Of a DNA stretch of 6,480 nt, positions 1-4,990 are shown in pieces. The notes under the pieces were generated by a model. It was not told the origin of the DNA, searched no databases, and worked only from the letters and a program-made list of their open reading frames with translations. Both the position numbers and the translations under genes were made by a program. The first letter of the stretch is position 1; the number at the start of each line of letters is the position of its first letter. Source of the DNA: an uncultured Brevundimonas sp. (lineage in GTDB: Bacteria; Pseudomonadota; Alphaproteobacteria; Caulobacterales; Caulobacteraceae); the NCBI RefSeq assembly GCF_943913055.1, contig NZ_CALTWS010000157.1, positions 1 to 6,480 on the forward strand. The letters run 5' to 3'.

Positions 1-125
1 ACATTGACCGTCAGCGTGCCCCACGGCCAGTGGGAGGCACCCAGCCGACCGGCCAGCGTGCCGACGCCATAGCGGGCCACGGCCCCCAGGGCTCCGCCTG
101 CTGCAACGATCAGAAAACGTGTCAT
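1..125 (-). CDS. crcB: CrcB fluoride channel, N-terminal fragment
   Basis: The gene starts at the ATG at 125 and runs off the left edge, so only about 41 codons are visible. The translation begins MTRFLIVAAGGALGAVARYG and continues to WPWGTLTVN. This is the N-terminal signature of the CrcB/Fluc family: a glycine-rich first membrane helix with GGxxGAxxRY, followed by the P-x-GTLxVN segment. Family members are small membrane proteins that dimerise in the inner membrane as fluoride-selective channels and relieve fluoride toxicity. No strong Shine-Dalgarno sequence lies upstream. A TATAAG hexamer on the minus strand at about 133-138 could be a -10 element, but this is weak. The start is only 47 nt from the divergent DUF2214-type gene, too little room for a typical fluoride riboswitch, and I see none. 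In many alphaproteobacteria crcB lies near rarA and a pseudouridine synthase gene, as it does here. The identification is firm even though the gene is cut. Confidence 0.88.
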   Translation of the reverse strand, partial: MTRFLIVAAGGALGAVARYGVGTLAGRLGASHWPWGTLTVN

Positions 126-160
126 GATGCGGGCTTATACGCCGGATTGCGGCAATGCGA

Positions 161-167
161 AGGGAGG
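161..167 (+). promoter_or_regulatory. Shine-Dalgarno AGGGAGG fixing a GTG start
   Basis: AGGGAGG lies 5 nt upstream of the GTG at 173. It decides the start of the DUF2214-type gene against the in-frame ATG at 155, which has no comparable site before it. Confidence 0.7.
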
Positions 168-172
168 CGCGC

Positions 173-613
173 GTGCTTGATCTGACACTGGCGGTCCTGC
201 ACCACATTCTGGTGTTCGGCCTGGTGGCCATGCTGGCCATCGAACGGACGCTGCTGAAGGCCCCGGTGATCGAGGCGCGCCGTCTGGCGGGGCTGGACGG
301 CGGCTATGGCCTGACGGCGGTTCTGGTGCTGACGGTCGGCGTCGCGCGCGTGATCTGGGGCGGCAAGGGCTGGGCCTTCTATGAAACCAACCCCTTCTTC
401 TGGGCCAAGCTGGCGATCTTTGCCGCGATTGGGCTGATCTCCGTCCTGCCGACCATCGCCTTCGTCAAATGGGCGCGGGCCAGCAAAGCCGATGCGAGGT
501 GGCAACCGGACGCCGCGGCGGTCGCCAGCGCCCGCCGTTGGGTCGGGATCGAGCTTCTGCTGATCTTCCCGCTGGTGGCCTGCGCCGCCGCCATGGCGCG
601 GTGGCCGTTCTAG
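173..613 (+). CDS. DUF2214-type small membrane protein
   Basis: This is a 146-residue integral membrane protein with four predicted helices, at about residues 5-25, 46-63, 77-97 and 124-142. The opening LDLTLAVLHHILVFGLVAML, with its His-His pair and later Glu-Arg, matches what I know of the DUF2214 family (inner membrane, function unknown). The conserved-looking stretch FYETNPFFWAK precedes helix 3. An ATG 18 nt upstream (155) is in frame, but I chose the GTG at 173. AGGGAGG at 161-167 sits 5 nt before this GTG and would be inside the coding region if the ATG were used, and family members begin directly with the LDL-type helix. The gene is the only one here on the plus strand. It diverges from crcB across 47 nt and converges on the lipoprotein gene with overlapping stop codons. 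The family call is from memory of the motif. The existence of the gene is well supported by its helices and ribosome binding site. Confidence 0.82.
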   Translation: MLDLTLAVLHHILVFGLVAMLAIERTLLKAPVIEARRLAGLDGGYGLTAVLVLTVGVARVIWGGKGWAFYETNPFFWAKLAIFAAIGLISVLPTIAFVKWARASKADARWQPDAAAVASARRWVGIELLLIFPLVACAAAMARWPF

Positions 614-1098
614 CGGCCGAGGCTGTCGCGCACCTCGCGGGCGTCATAGGCGGTGGGACGGTCCGGCTTGCGGCCGTCGCCCATGATGATTTCCAACACG
701 GTCGAGGTCGGCTGGGGGCCACTGAAATTCAGGCCGACACCGACGCCCACTCCGGATGAGCGCCAGCCGCCGTAGTTGCTGGACCCAGCGCCGATGGAGA
801 CGCTGGGACGGACGCCGCCCGCGCTGTCGGGTCGGCCATCAATCCAGCGCTGGGTCACCTCGAACCAGTCGTTGCCGGTCTCGATCGTCAGGTCCGCCGC
901 GCGCAGCAGGGCATAGTCCGCCACCGGACGGGGATCGCCGACGCCGCGGTAGGTGATCTGGTAGCGGTTGGACTCGATCCGCTGCTCGGAATAGCCCTGC
1001 CCGCCCGGCGAGGATTGCGGGCCGTAGGGCGACAGGCTGGCACAGGCCGTCAGGGACACGGCGGCGAGGGCGACGGCAGCAAGCGAGAAGCGGTTCAT
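610..1098 (-). CDS. CC0125/CC1285-type lipoprotein
   Basis: A 162-residue secreted lipoprotein. The N-terminus has a lysine-poor but typical signal (Asn-Arg, then a hydrophobic Ala/Val/Leu stretch, residues 3-15) and a clear lipobox L16-T17-A18-C19. Lipidation at Cys19 is therefore expected. The residue after Cys is Ala, not Asp, which fits outer-membrane sorting. A low-complexity Ser/Gly/Pro linker (about 20-35) leads to the conserved-looking core RYQITYRGVGDPRP, then DYALLRAADLTIETGNDWFE (residues 61-80). This resembles the Caulobacterales family named CC0125/CC1285, of unknown function. The middle (about 94-125) is rich in Gly and Ser, and the C-terminus ends in a short charged helix. GGAG (minus strand, 1106-1109) lies 7 nt before the ATG at 1098, supporting this start. 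Its stop codon interlocks with that of the converging gene at 611-613. A separate promoter in the 58-nt gap to the pseudouridine synthase gene is possible. Confidence 0.85.
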   Translation of the reverse strand: MNRFSLAAVALAAVSLTACASLSPYGPQSSPGGQGYSEQRIESNRYQITYRGVGDPRPVADYALLRAADLTIETGNDWFEVTQRWIDGRPDSAGGVRPSVSIGAGSSNYGGWRSSGVGVGVGLNFSGPQPTSTVLEIIMGDGRKPDRPTAYDAREVRDSLGR

Positions 1099-1103
1099 GA
1101 CGG

Positions 1104-1130
1104 AACTCCGGAGTTACGCTGTCTAGCGTA
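1104..1130. promoter_or_regulatory. Two adjacent inverted repeats before the lipoprotein gene
   Basis: The 58-nt gap upstream of the lipoprotein gene holds a perfect 12-bp palindrome, AACTCCGGAGTT (1104-1115), which includes the GGAG ribosome binding site. Next to it is a second inverted repeat with 6-bp arms, TACGCT-gtct-AGCGTA (1115-1130). The minus-strand hexamer GCTAGA (1122-1127) partly matches the Caulobacter housekeeping -10 (GCTANAWC), but I find no convincing -35. These could be an operator, or an mRNA hairpin masking the ribosome binding site. The function is a guess; the symmetry is seen directly. Confidence 0.3.
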
Positions 1131-1156
1131 TTACGACCCGCCTTCGTTCCCTAAGC

Positions 1157-1894
1157 TCAGCCGGCTGCCGCCAGGCGTGCGGCAACCTTCAGCGCCTCGA
1201 AGTCGGCAGGCACCGGGGCCTCAAGCGCGCGATAGCCACCTTCCGGGTGCGGAAACACCAGCTTCGACGCATGCAGCATCAGCCGCGACGCCGGTTTGCC
1301 TGCAAATGTAAGCGCCCCGCCGTAACGGGCATCGCCTGCGAGGGGCCGACCGATGGAGGCCATGTGGACCCGCAGTTGATGCATGCGGCCGGTCGCCGGG
1401 TCCAGTTCAACCAGGGCGCCGTCTTCGGATGCGGCCAGGGTGCGATAGCGGCTCAGCGCAGCCTGGGCCCCGGGCGTGTCGGGGGCGACGACTCGCATAT
1501 AGCTTTCGCGGCCGATCTCCTGCCGCAGCAGGGGGGCGTCGATGGTGCCGGATGTGGGTTCGGGCGCGGCGGACAGCAGGGCCAGATAGGTCTTCTTGAA
1601 CCGCCGCGCCTGCATCGCCTTGCCGAGGAACCCCGCCGCCGGCTTGGTCTTGGCCGCCAGGATGACGCCCGAGGTATCGCGGTCCAGCCGATGCACCAAC
1701 TCCGGCCGCTTGCCGTTCGAGCGCGCAAAGGCCCACAGCAGGTCGTCCAGCGTATGCGCCTGAATGCGCCCGCCCTGGCTGGACAGGCCGCTGGGCTTGT
1801 TGAAAGCGATGACGTGCGGGTCCTCGTGGATCACCCACGACCGGACGGCGGCAATGTCTTCAGGCGAAAGGTCGGCGGGGGTGCGGGTCGTCAC
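1157..1894 (-). CDS. RluA-family RNA pseudouridine synthase
   Basis: A 245-residue enzyme that isomerises uridine to pseudouridine in structured RNA. Motif I is KPSGLSSQGG (residues 33-42). Motif II is HRLDRDTSG (68-76), with catalytic Asp71 encoded at 1682-1684. The C-terminal motif GRMHQLRVHMASIGRPLAGD is followed by ARYGG. The protein is shorter than RluC/RluD, whose family length is about 320 residues, and has no N-terminal S4 domain. Instead about 20 residues precede the catalytic fold, as in RluA or TruC. The target (23S rRNA or tRNA) cannot be told from sequence, so I give no symbol. The start codon is GTG at 1894, 9 nt after the stop of the upstream membrane-protein gene, which suggests translational coupling. 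The Shine-Dalgarno is weak (TAGG, overlapping that stop). Neighbouring crcB and rarA are its usual company in alphaproteobacteria. Confidence 0.92.
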   Translation of the reverse strand: MTTRTPADLSPEDIAAVRSWVIHEDPHVIAFNKPSGLSSQGGRIQAHTLDDLLWAFARSNGKRPELVHRLDRDTSGVILAAKTKPAAGFLGKAMQARRFKKTYLALLSAAPEPTSGTIDAPLLRQEIGRESYMRVVAPDTPGAQAALSRYRTLAASEDGALVELDPATGRMHQLRVHMASIGRPLAGDARYGGALTFAGKPASRLMLHASKLVFPHPEGGYRALEAPVPADFEALKVAARLAAAG

Positions 1895-1903
1895 TCAGCC
1901 GAC

Positions 1904-2302
1904 CTAGCGCAAGACACCACTCCTCGCCATAGACCTCGCGTATGCGAAAAAGCCGATCCCGAATGCCATCAGCATAAATCCATTCAGCCCAACGATGGGC
2001 AGGCTGGGCGAAGTGGGACTTTGTGGCGAAACGAGAAATCCCAAGCTAGTGAGACCAATAACCGCTACCATTGCAAACAAGAACATTGCCCATCGCCGAT
2101 GCAATATAAGGGTAACCGCACCTAATACCCCGAAGGTCAGACCGCTAGTCCAAGCCAAATCCATGCTGTCGGTGTAGGTCCCGTCCACCAGCCCGGCTAT
2201 GCCAAAAGCTGCTCCCCAGCCGAACAATACAAGTGCCAAGCCTCCCGTCACCCAAAGATGTAAGGGAGTTTTTTGCGTCGTCGATTCCATGTGACTGTTC
2301 AT
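1904..2302 (-). CDS. Small four-helix membrane protein, low-GC paralogue B
   Basis: A 132-residue membrane protein with four predicted helices, at about residues 15-38, 48-67, 71-91 and 101-121. I recognise no named function. It is a paralogue of the next gene upstream. Both carry TPxHLWVxGxLA before helix 1, an Arg-Trp-Ala at the start of helix 3 (HRRWA here, RSRWA there), and the C-terminal pattern Y-x-R-x-M-(x)3-GVLR. This copy lacks most of the loop between helices 1 and 2. The start is uncertain: ATG at 2302, or the in-frame ATG at 2290 (128 residues), which aligns without gaps to the paralogue's N-terminus; neither has a strong ribosome binding site. By hand count GC over 1921-2340 is about 52% (218 of 420), far below flanking genes, and codon third positions are unusually A/T-rich. 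This suggests foreign origin or relaxed divergence. The stop is 9 nt before the pseudouridine synthase start. Confidence 0.78.
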   Translation of the reverse strand: MNSHMESTTQKTPLHLWVTGGLALVLFGWGAAFGIAGLVDGTYTDSMDLAWTSGLTFGVLGAVTLILHRRWAMFLFAMVAVIGLTSLGFLVSPQSPTSPSLPIVGLNGFMLMAFGIGFFAYARSMARSGVLR

Positions 2303-2342
2303 CTTGCTCTGAGCCGCTGAATCAAGAGTATGATTTTGTAAA

Positions 2343-2783
2343 CTAGCGGAGCACGCCCCGCTTCGTCATCATCCGAGAATACCAGATCAAAAAGACCAGG
2401 CTGAGCGTGATGATGGTTGCGATCACCAGACCCGCCGTGCCGCCCAGCGACCCCAACTCCGACATTCCGTAGTTGTGCGCCAGATTGGCGACATAGGCGA
2501 TCAGGCTGACTGCGAACGAAACGAAGGCCCAGCGCGATCGCAACAGCAGCAGGACCGACCCCAGGACCGCACTCCAGACCGCCACCGGCCAGGCCACCGC
2601 CATCCACATCGGCATCTGCTCGAACTCGGCCACAAAGGTCTCATTCATGCCCGCCTGACGCAGATAATCCATGCCGCCGTACATGGTCATCACATAGTCG
2701 AAGGCTCCGATGCTGTTCCACAGCACGGCCAGCACCCCGACGACCCACAGGTGCCACGGCGTCCTTACAGTCATCTGGTTCAT
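2343..2783 (-). CDS. Small four-helix membrane protein, paralogue A
   Basis: A 146-residue membrane protein with helices at about residues 9-33, 59-81, 85-102 and 117-135. A loop of some 25 residues, with a short acidic part (NETFVAEFEQ), separates helices 1 and 2. It begins with RTPWHLWVVGVLAVLWNSIG and ends KRGVLR, features shared with the following paralogue. Similar small proteins occur in Sphingomonadales and Caulobacterales, to my knowledge without a proven role, so I assign none. The ATG at 2783 is supported by GGGAGGGG on the minus strand (2787-2794), with GGAGG 5 nt from the start. GC is near that of the flanking genes (40 of 60 in 2401-2460). The 66-nt gap to rarA could hold a promoter, but nothing convincing is seen there. 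The 40-nt gap to paralogue B is AT-rich. Confidence 0.82.
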   Translation of the reverse strand: MNQMTVRTPWHLWVVGVLAVLWNSIGAFDYVMTMYGGMDYLRQAGMNETFVAEFEQMPMWMAVAWPVAVWSAVLGSVLLLLRSRWAFVSFAVSLIAYVANLAHNYGMSELGSLGGTAGLVIATIITLSLVFLIWYSRMMTKRGVLR

Positions 2784-2786
2784 CCA

Positions 2787-2794
2787 CCCCTCCC
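2787..2794 (-). promoter_or_regulatory. Strong Shine-Dalgarno for paralogue A
   Basis: GGGAGGGG on the minus strand, with GGAGG 5 nt from the ATG at 2783. It supports that ATG over the in-frame Met codon three codons later. Confidence 0.65.
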
Positions 2795-2849
2795 AAGGTT
2801 GAGGCGACGACGCTACGCCCGGCGAGGCAAGCTTGGCAATGAACGGTGA

Positions 2850-4157
2850 TCAGTCAGCAGCGTCCTTCTGGGCCCGCATCGCCGCCCAGCGATCCAGCCG
2901 GGCCTTGACCTTCTCCTCATGCCCCTCGCCTTTCGGCGCATAGAAGACGCGGCGCTCCATGCCGTCGGGGAAGAAGTTGGCACCGGAGAAGCCTTCGGGC
3001 GTGGAGGGGTCGTACTGGTAACCCTTGCCGTAGCCGAGCGTCTTCATCAGCTTGGTCGGCGCGTTGCGGATATGGGCGGGCGGCATCAGTGAGCCGGTCT
3101 CGTGCGCGGCCCGTTTGGCGGCCTTGAAGGCTTCATAGACCGCCACCGACTTGGGCGCGGTGGCCAGATGCACCACCGCCTGGGCCAGGGCCAGCTCGCC
3201 CTCGGGACTGCCGAGGAAGTCGTAGGTGTCCTTGGCCGCATTGGCGACCAGCAGGGACAGGGGGTCAGCCTCGCCGATGTCCTCGACCGCCATCCGCACG
3301 ATGCGCCGCGCCAGATACAGCGGGTCCTCGCCCCCGTTCAGCATCCGGGCCAGCCAGTAGAGGGCGGCGTCGGGGTCGGAGCCGCGCACCGACTTATGCA
3401 GGGCGGAAATCAGATTGTAATGCTCCTCCCGACTCTTGTCGTAGGCGGGCGCGCGCTTCTGGAGGATGCTGGCCAAGGCCTGGACGTCCAGTGGCTCGGC
3501 GTCCTGAAGGTTGAACAGAACCTCCGACATGGTCAGCAGATAGCGACCGTCACCGTCGGCCAGGGCCAGCAAGGCCTGTCGCGCCTCGGGCGTCAACGGC
3601 AGGGCCTTGGCTTCCTGCGCCTCCGCCCGCACCAGAAGCTGATCCAGGGCTGCATCATCCAGCCGCTTCAGCACATAGACCTGGCTGCGGGACAGCAGGG
3701 CGCCGTTCAGCTCGAACGACGGGTTTTCGGTCGTGGCCCCGACGAGGGTGACGATCCCCTCCTCCACGAAGGGCAAAAAACCGTCCTGCTGGGCACGGTT
3801 GAAGCGGTGGATCTCGTCGACGAAGAGCAGGGTCGACTGCCCTGCTGCCCGGCGCATGCGGGCCGCCTCAAAGGCCTTCTTCAGGTCCGCGACGCCGGAG
3901 AAGACGGCGCTGATCTGCTGGAACTGATATCCCGCCGCCTGGGCCAGCAGGCGTGCGATGGTGGTCTTGCCGGTGCCGGGCGGGCCCCACAGGATCATGG
4001 AGCCAAGCCGCCCGGCCTCGATCATGCGCCGGATCGGCCCGCCCTCACCCAGCAGATGATCCTGCCCAACCACCTCCTCCAGCGTGCGCGGCCGCAGCCG
4101 GTCGGCCAGGGGCGCGTCAGGAGGATGGATGCCGGAGGCTTCGAACAGGTCGGTCAT
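2850..4157 (-). CDS. rarA: RarA/MgsA replication-associated AAA+ ATPase
   Basis: A 435-residue AAA+ ATPase of the RarA (MgsA, WRNIP1) family, a clamp-loader relative that acts with SSB at stalled or gapped replication forks. Walker A is GPPGTGKTT at residues 58-66. Walker B is LFVDEIHRFN at 111-120. The sensor-1 region is GATTENPSFEL at 140-150. A lid with the sensor-2 type segment GDGRYLL lies near 202-208. The C-terminal RarA region follows, with YDKSREEHYNLISALHKSVR (239-258), then GSDPDAALYWLARML. The typical tail includes YQYDP and NFFPDGMERRVFY. An in-frame ATG at 4250 would add 31 residues, but these fall inside scpB and read as low-quality sequence. The family starts at MTDLF-type sequence, so I use the ATG at 4157, with AAGGG about 11 nt upstream. 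It lies 25 nt after scpB and probably shares its transcript. Length and motifs are complete. Confidence 0.95.
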   Translation of the reverse strand: MTDLFEASGIHPPDAPLADRLRPRTLEEVVGQDHLLGEGGPIRRMIEAGRLGSMILWGPPGTGKTTIARLLAQAAGYQFQQISAVFSGVADLKKAFEAARMRRAAGQSTLLFVDEIHRFNRAQQDGFLPFVEEGIVTLVGATTENPSFELNGALLSRSQVYVLKRLDDAALDQLLVRAEAQEAKALPLTPEARQALLALADGDGRYLLTMSEVLFNLQDAEPLDVQALASILQKRAPAYDKSREEHYNLISALHKSVRGSDPDAALYWLARMLNGGEDPLYLARRIVRMAVEDIGEADPLSLLVANAAKDTYDFLGSPEGELALAQAVVHLATAPKSVAVYEAFKAAKRAAHETGSLMPPAHIRNAPTKLMKTLGYGKGYQYDPSTPEGFSGANFFPDGMERRVFYAPKGEGHEEKVKARLDRWAAMRAQKDAAD

Positions 4158-4182
4158 GGATGCAGAACGCCCTTGTCCCGAT

Positions 4183-4842
4183 TCAGTCTTCGGCCACGAA
4201 GTCCTGGGCGAACTCGGGGGTGTCCTCGTCGCCGGGCAGAAGGGGCTCATCGTCGGCGTCGGAGGCGCGGGACGGGTCGGGAACCTCGAAGCCGACAGGA
4301 ATGGACAGGTCCAGCAGGCCGGCGGCCTTCATCTCCTGCACGCCGGGCAGGTCGTAGAGGTTGGACAGGCCGAAATGCTCCAGGAAGCGGTCGGCGGTCG
4401 CATAGGTGACGGGGCGACCCGGTGTGCGCCTGCGGCCCTTCAGCTTGACGAACCCCATCTCCAGCAGCAGGTCCAGGGTGCCGCGCGACAGGGAGACGCC
4501 GCGCACGCTCTCGATCTCGGCACGGGTGCAGGGCTGGTGGTAGGCGATGATGGCCAGGGTCTCGAGCGCGGCCTTGGACAGCCGACGCGGCTCCTCGCGC
4601 TCTTCGGTCATCATGAAGGACAGGTCGGGGGCGGTGCGGAAGCGCCAGCGGTCGGCGACGCATTCCAACTCGACCCCCCGGCCCTGATAGCGATCGCGAA
4701 GGGCGGAGATGGCCCCGCCGACGTCGGCACCTTCCGGGAGGCGACGCGCGATCTCGGCGGCGGAGAGGGGACCGGAGGCGGCGAACAGCAGGGCCTCGAC
4801 GCGGCGCTCGATCTCGGTTTCGTCGGGCGCGAACTGGATCAT
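4183..4842 (-). CDS. scpB: ScpB, condensin kleisin-associated subunit
   Basis: A 219-residue ScpB. With ScpA and SMC it forms the bacterial condensin that compacts and segregates the chromosome; a ScpB dimer binds the central part of ScpA. Two winged-helix domains are visible. The first is at about residues 8-70 (ERRVEALLFAASGPLSAAEI). The second, at about 88-160, holds the family signature ALETLAIIAYHQPCTRAEIE, then RGVSLSRGTLDLLLEMG and GRRRTPGRPVTY. The C-terminal tail from about 178 is acidic and probably disordered. The ATG at 4842 lies in an 8-bp direct repeat bounding an inserted element, so the sequence just upstream belongs to the element: a run of six G (minus strand, 4847-4852) 4 nt before the ATG would now serve as Shine-Dalgarno. 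In most relatives scpA and scpB abut or overlap; here 144 nt separate them. rarA follows after 25 nt, where tatABC is more usual. Confidence 0.95.
   Translation of the reverse strand: MIQFAPDETEIERRVEALLFAASGPLSAAEIARRLPEGADVGGAISALRDRYQGRGVELECVADRWRFRTAPDLSFMMTEEREEPRRLSKAALETLAIIAYHQPCTRAEIESVRGVSLSRGTLDLLLEMGFVKLKGRRRTPGRPVTYATADRFLEHFGLSNLYDLPGVQEMKAAGLLDLSIPVGFEVPDPSRASDADDEPLLPGDEDTPEFAQDFVAED
4835..4842. repeat. 8-bp direct repeat, scpB side (target duplication)
   Basis: TGGATCAT, identical to 4983-4990; the flanking bases differ on both sides. On the coding strand it reads ATGATCCA and forms the first codons of scpB. Confidence 0.75.
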
Positions 4843-4851
4843 CTCACCCCC

Positions 4852-4882
4852 CGCTCACCCAGGCGAATGCCGGGGCCCAGAT
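4852..4882 (+). repeat. Left inverted arm of the element
   Basis: Pairs with 4945-4975 in reverse complement with three mismatches in 31. It contains the core GGCGAATGCC. The mismatches break the inner palindrome here (AGGC against CGGC), so this is the more decayed arm. Confidence 0.85.
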
Positions 4883-4944
4883 CACAGGCGCACTTGGCTT
4901 GGCATTGACCCACGCGTTTTCCGATCTCCAGCCTGAGACATCGC

Positions 4945-4975
4945 ATCTGGGTCCCGGCATTCGCCGGGATGAGCG
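4945..4975 (-). repeat. Right inverted arm of the element
   Basis: Reverse complement of the left arm at 28 of 31 positions. It keeps the intact inner palindrome CCCGGCATTCGCCGGG (4953-4968 on the plus strand), a 6-bp stem with a 4-nt loop. Confidence 0.85.
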
Positions 4976-4982
4976 GAAAAGG

Positions 4983-4990
4983 TGGATCAT
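4983..4990. repeat. 8-bp direct repeat, scpA side (target duplication)
   Basis: TGGATCAT, identical to 4835-4842. On the coding strand it reads ATGATCCA and includes the scpA stop codon TGA (4987-4989) overlapping an ATG (4988-4990). This is the ATGA overlap expected of the uninterrupted scpA-scpB junction. Confidence 0.75.

Larger units (their letters stand above)
4843..4982. mobile_element. 140-bp palindromic element (REPIN/MITE-like) between scpA and scpB
   Basis: The element fills the scpA-scpB gap. It has 31-bp inverted arms (4852-4882 and 4945-4975; 28 of 31 positions match) around a central region of 62 nt, and it is bounded by perfect 8-bp direct repeats (4835-4842 and 4983-4990). 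Each arm contains its own small palindrome around GAAT (CCCGGC-GAAT-GCCGGG in the better copy), so it is a pair of REP-like units in inverted orientation. That is the architecture of REPINs or small MITEs mobilised in trans by a transposase. It encodes no transposase. Arms of this kind recur between genes in Caulobacterales and Sphingomonadales genomes, to my knowledge. In the polycistronic mRNA it would fold into a long hairpin. The outermost 9 nt on the left and 7 nt on the right are not inverted repeats of each other. The exact family is not established. Confidence 0.78.
4844..4990 (-). other. Candidate 48-codon relay frame across the element
   Basis: The ATG overlapping the scpA stop, probably the original scpB start, now opens a frame beginning MIHLFRSSRRMPGP. 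It reads through the whole inserted element for 48 codons. Its TGA (4844-4846) is separated from the present scpB ATG (4842) by one nucleotide, giving TGAGATG. Ribosomes re-initiating after scpA could translate it and deliver themselves to scpB. The peptide is rich in Arg, Trp, Pro and Ala, resembles no protein I know, and is most likely without function itself. That the frame is translated is an inference; only the geometry is seen. Confidence 0.3.

Noticed and set aside
126..172. Fluoride riboswitch before crcB
   Set aside because: The gap is only 47 nt and lacks the paired segments of the crcB-motif RNA as I know it.
1247..2125. 292-codon open frame on the plus strand
   Set aside because: It lies opposite the pseudouridine synthase and paralogue B genes, crosses a gene boundary, and its product is Gln/Arg/Gly-rich with no recognisable motif. 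This is a GC-driven shadow.
2784..2849. Promoter or terminator in the rarA to paralogue A gap
   Set aside because: Apart from the ribosome binding site and an 8-bp CAAGCTTG palindrome, I see no -35/-10 pair and no hairpin with a T-tract.
4158..4250. 31-codon N-terminal extension of rarA from the ATG at 4250
   Set aside because: The extension overlaps the end of scpB in another frame, is not like family N-termini, and the ATG at 4157 gives the typical RarA start.
3102..4409. 435-codon open frame on the plus strand
   Set aside because: It is antisense to rarA and scpB, both with complete family motifs. The product is low complexity, rich in Gly, Gln and Arg, and has no domain or ribosome binding site.
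4709..4936. 75-codon plus-strand frame ending in the intergenic element
   Set aside because: It is antisense to the start of scpB and its tail merely translates the repeat arm (HPGECRGP), a common source of spurious small proteins.
4843..4982. Intrinsic terminator between scpA and scpB
   Set aside because: The inverted repeat is strong, but no U-tract follows on the minus strand (the sequence after the stem is G-rich), and scpB and rarA need transcription through it. The direct repeats point to a mobile unit.
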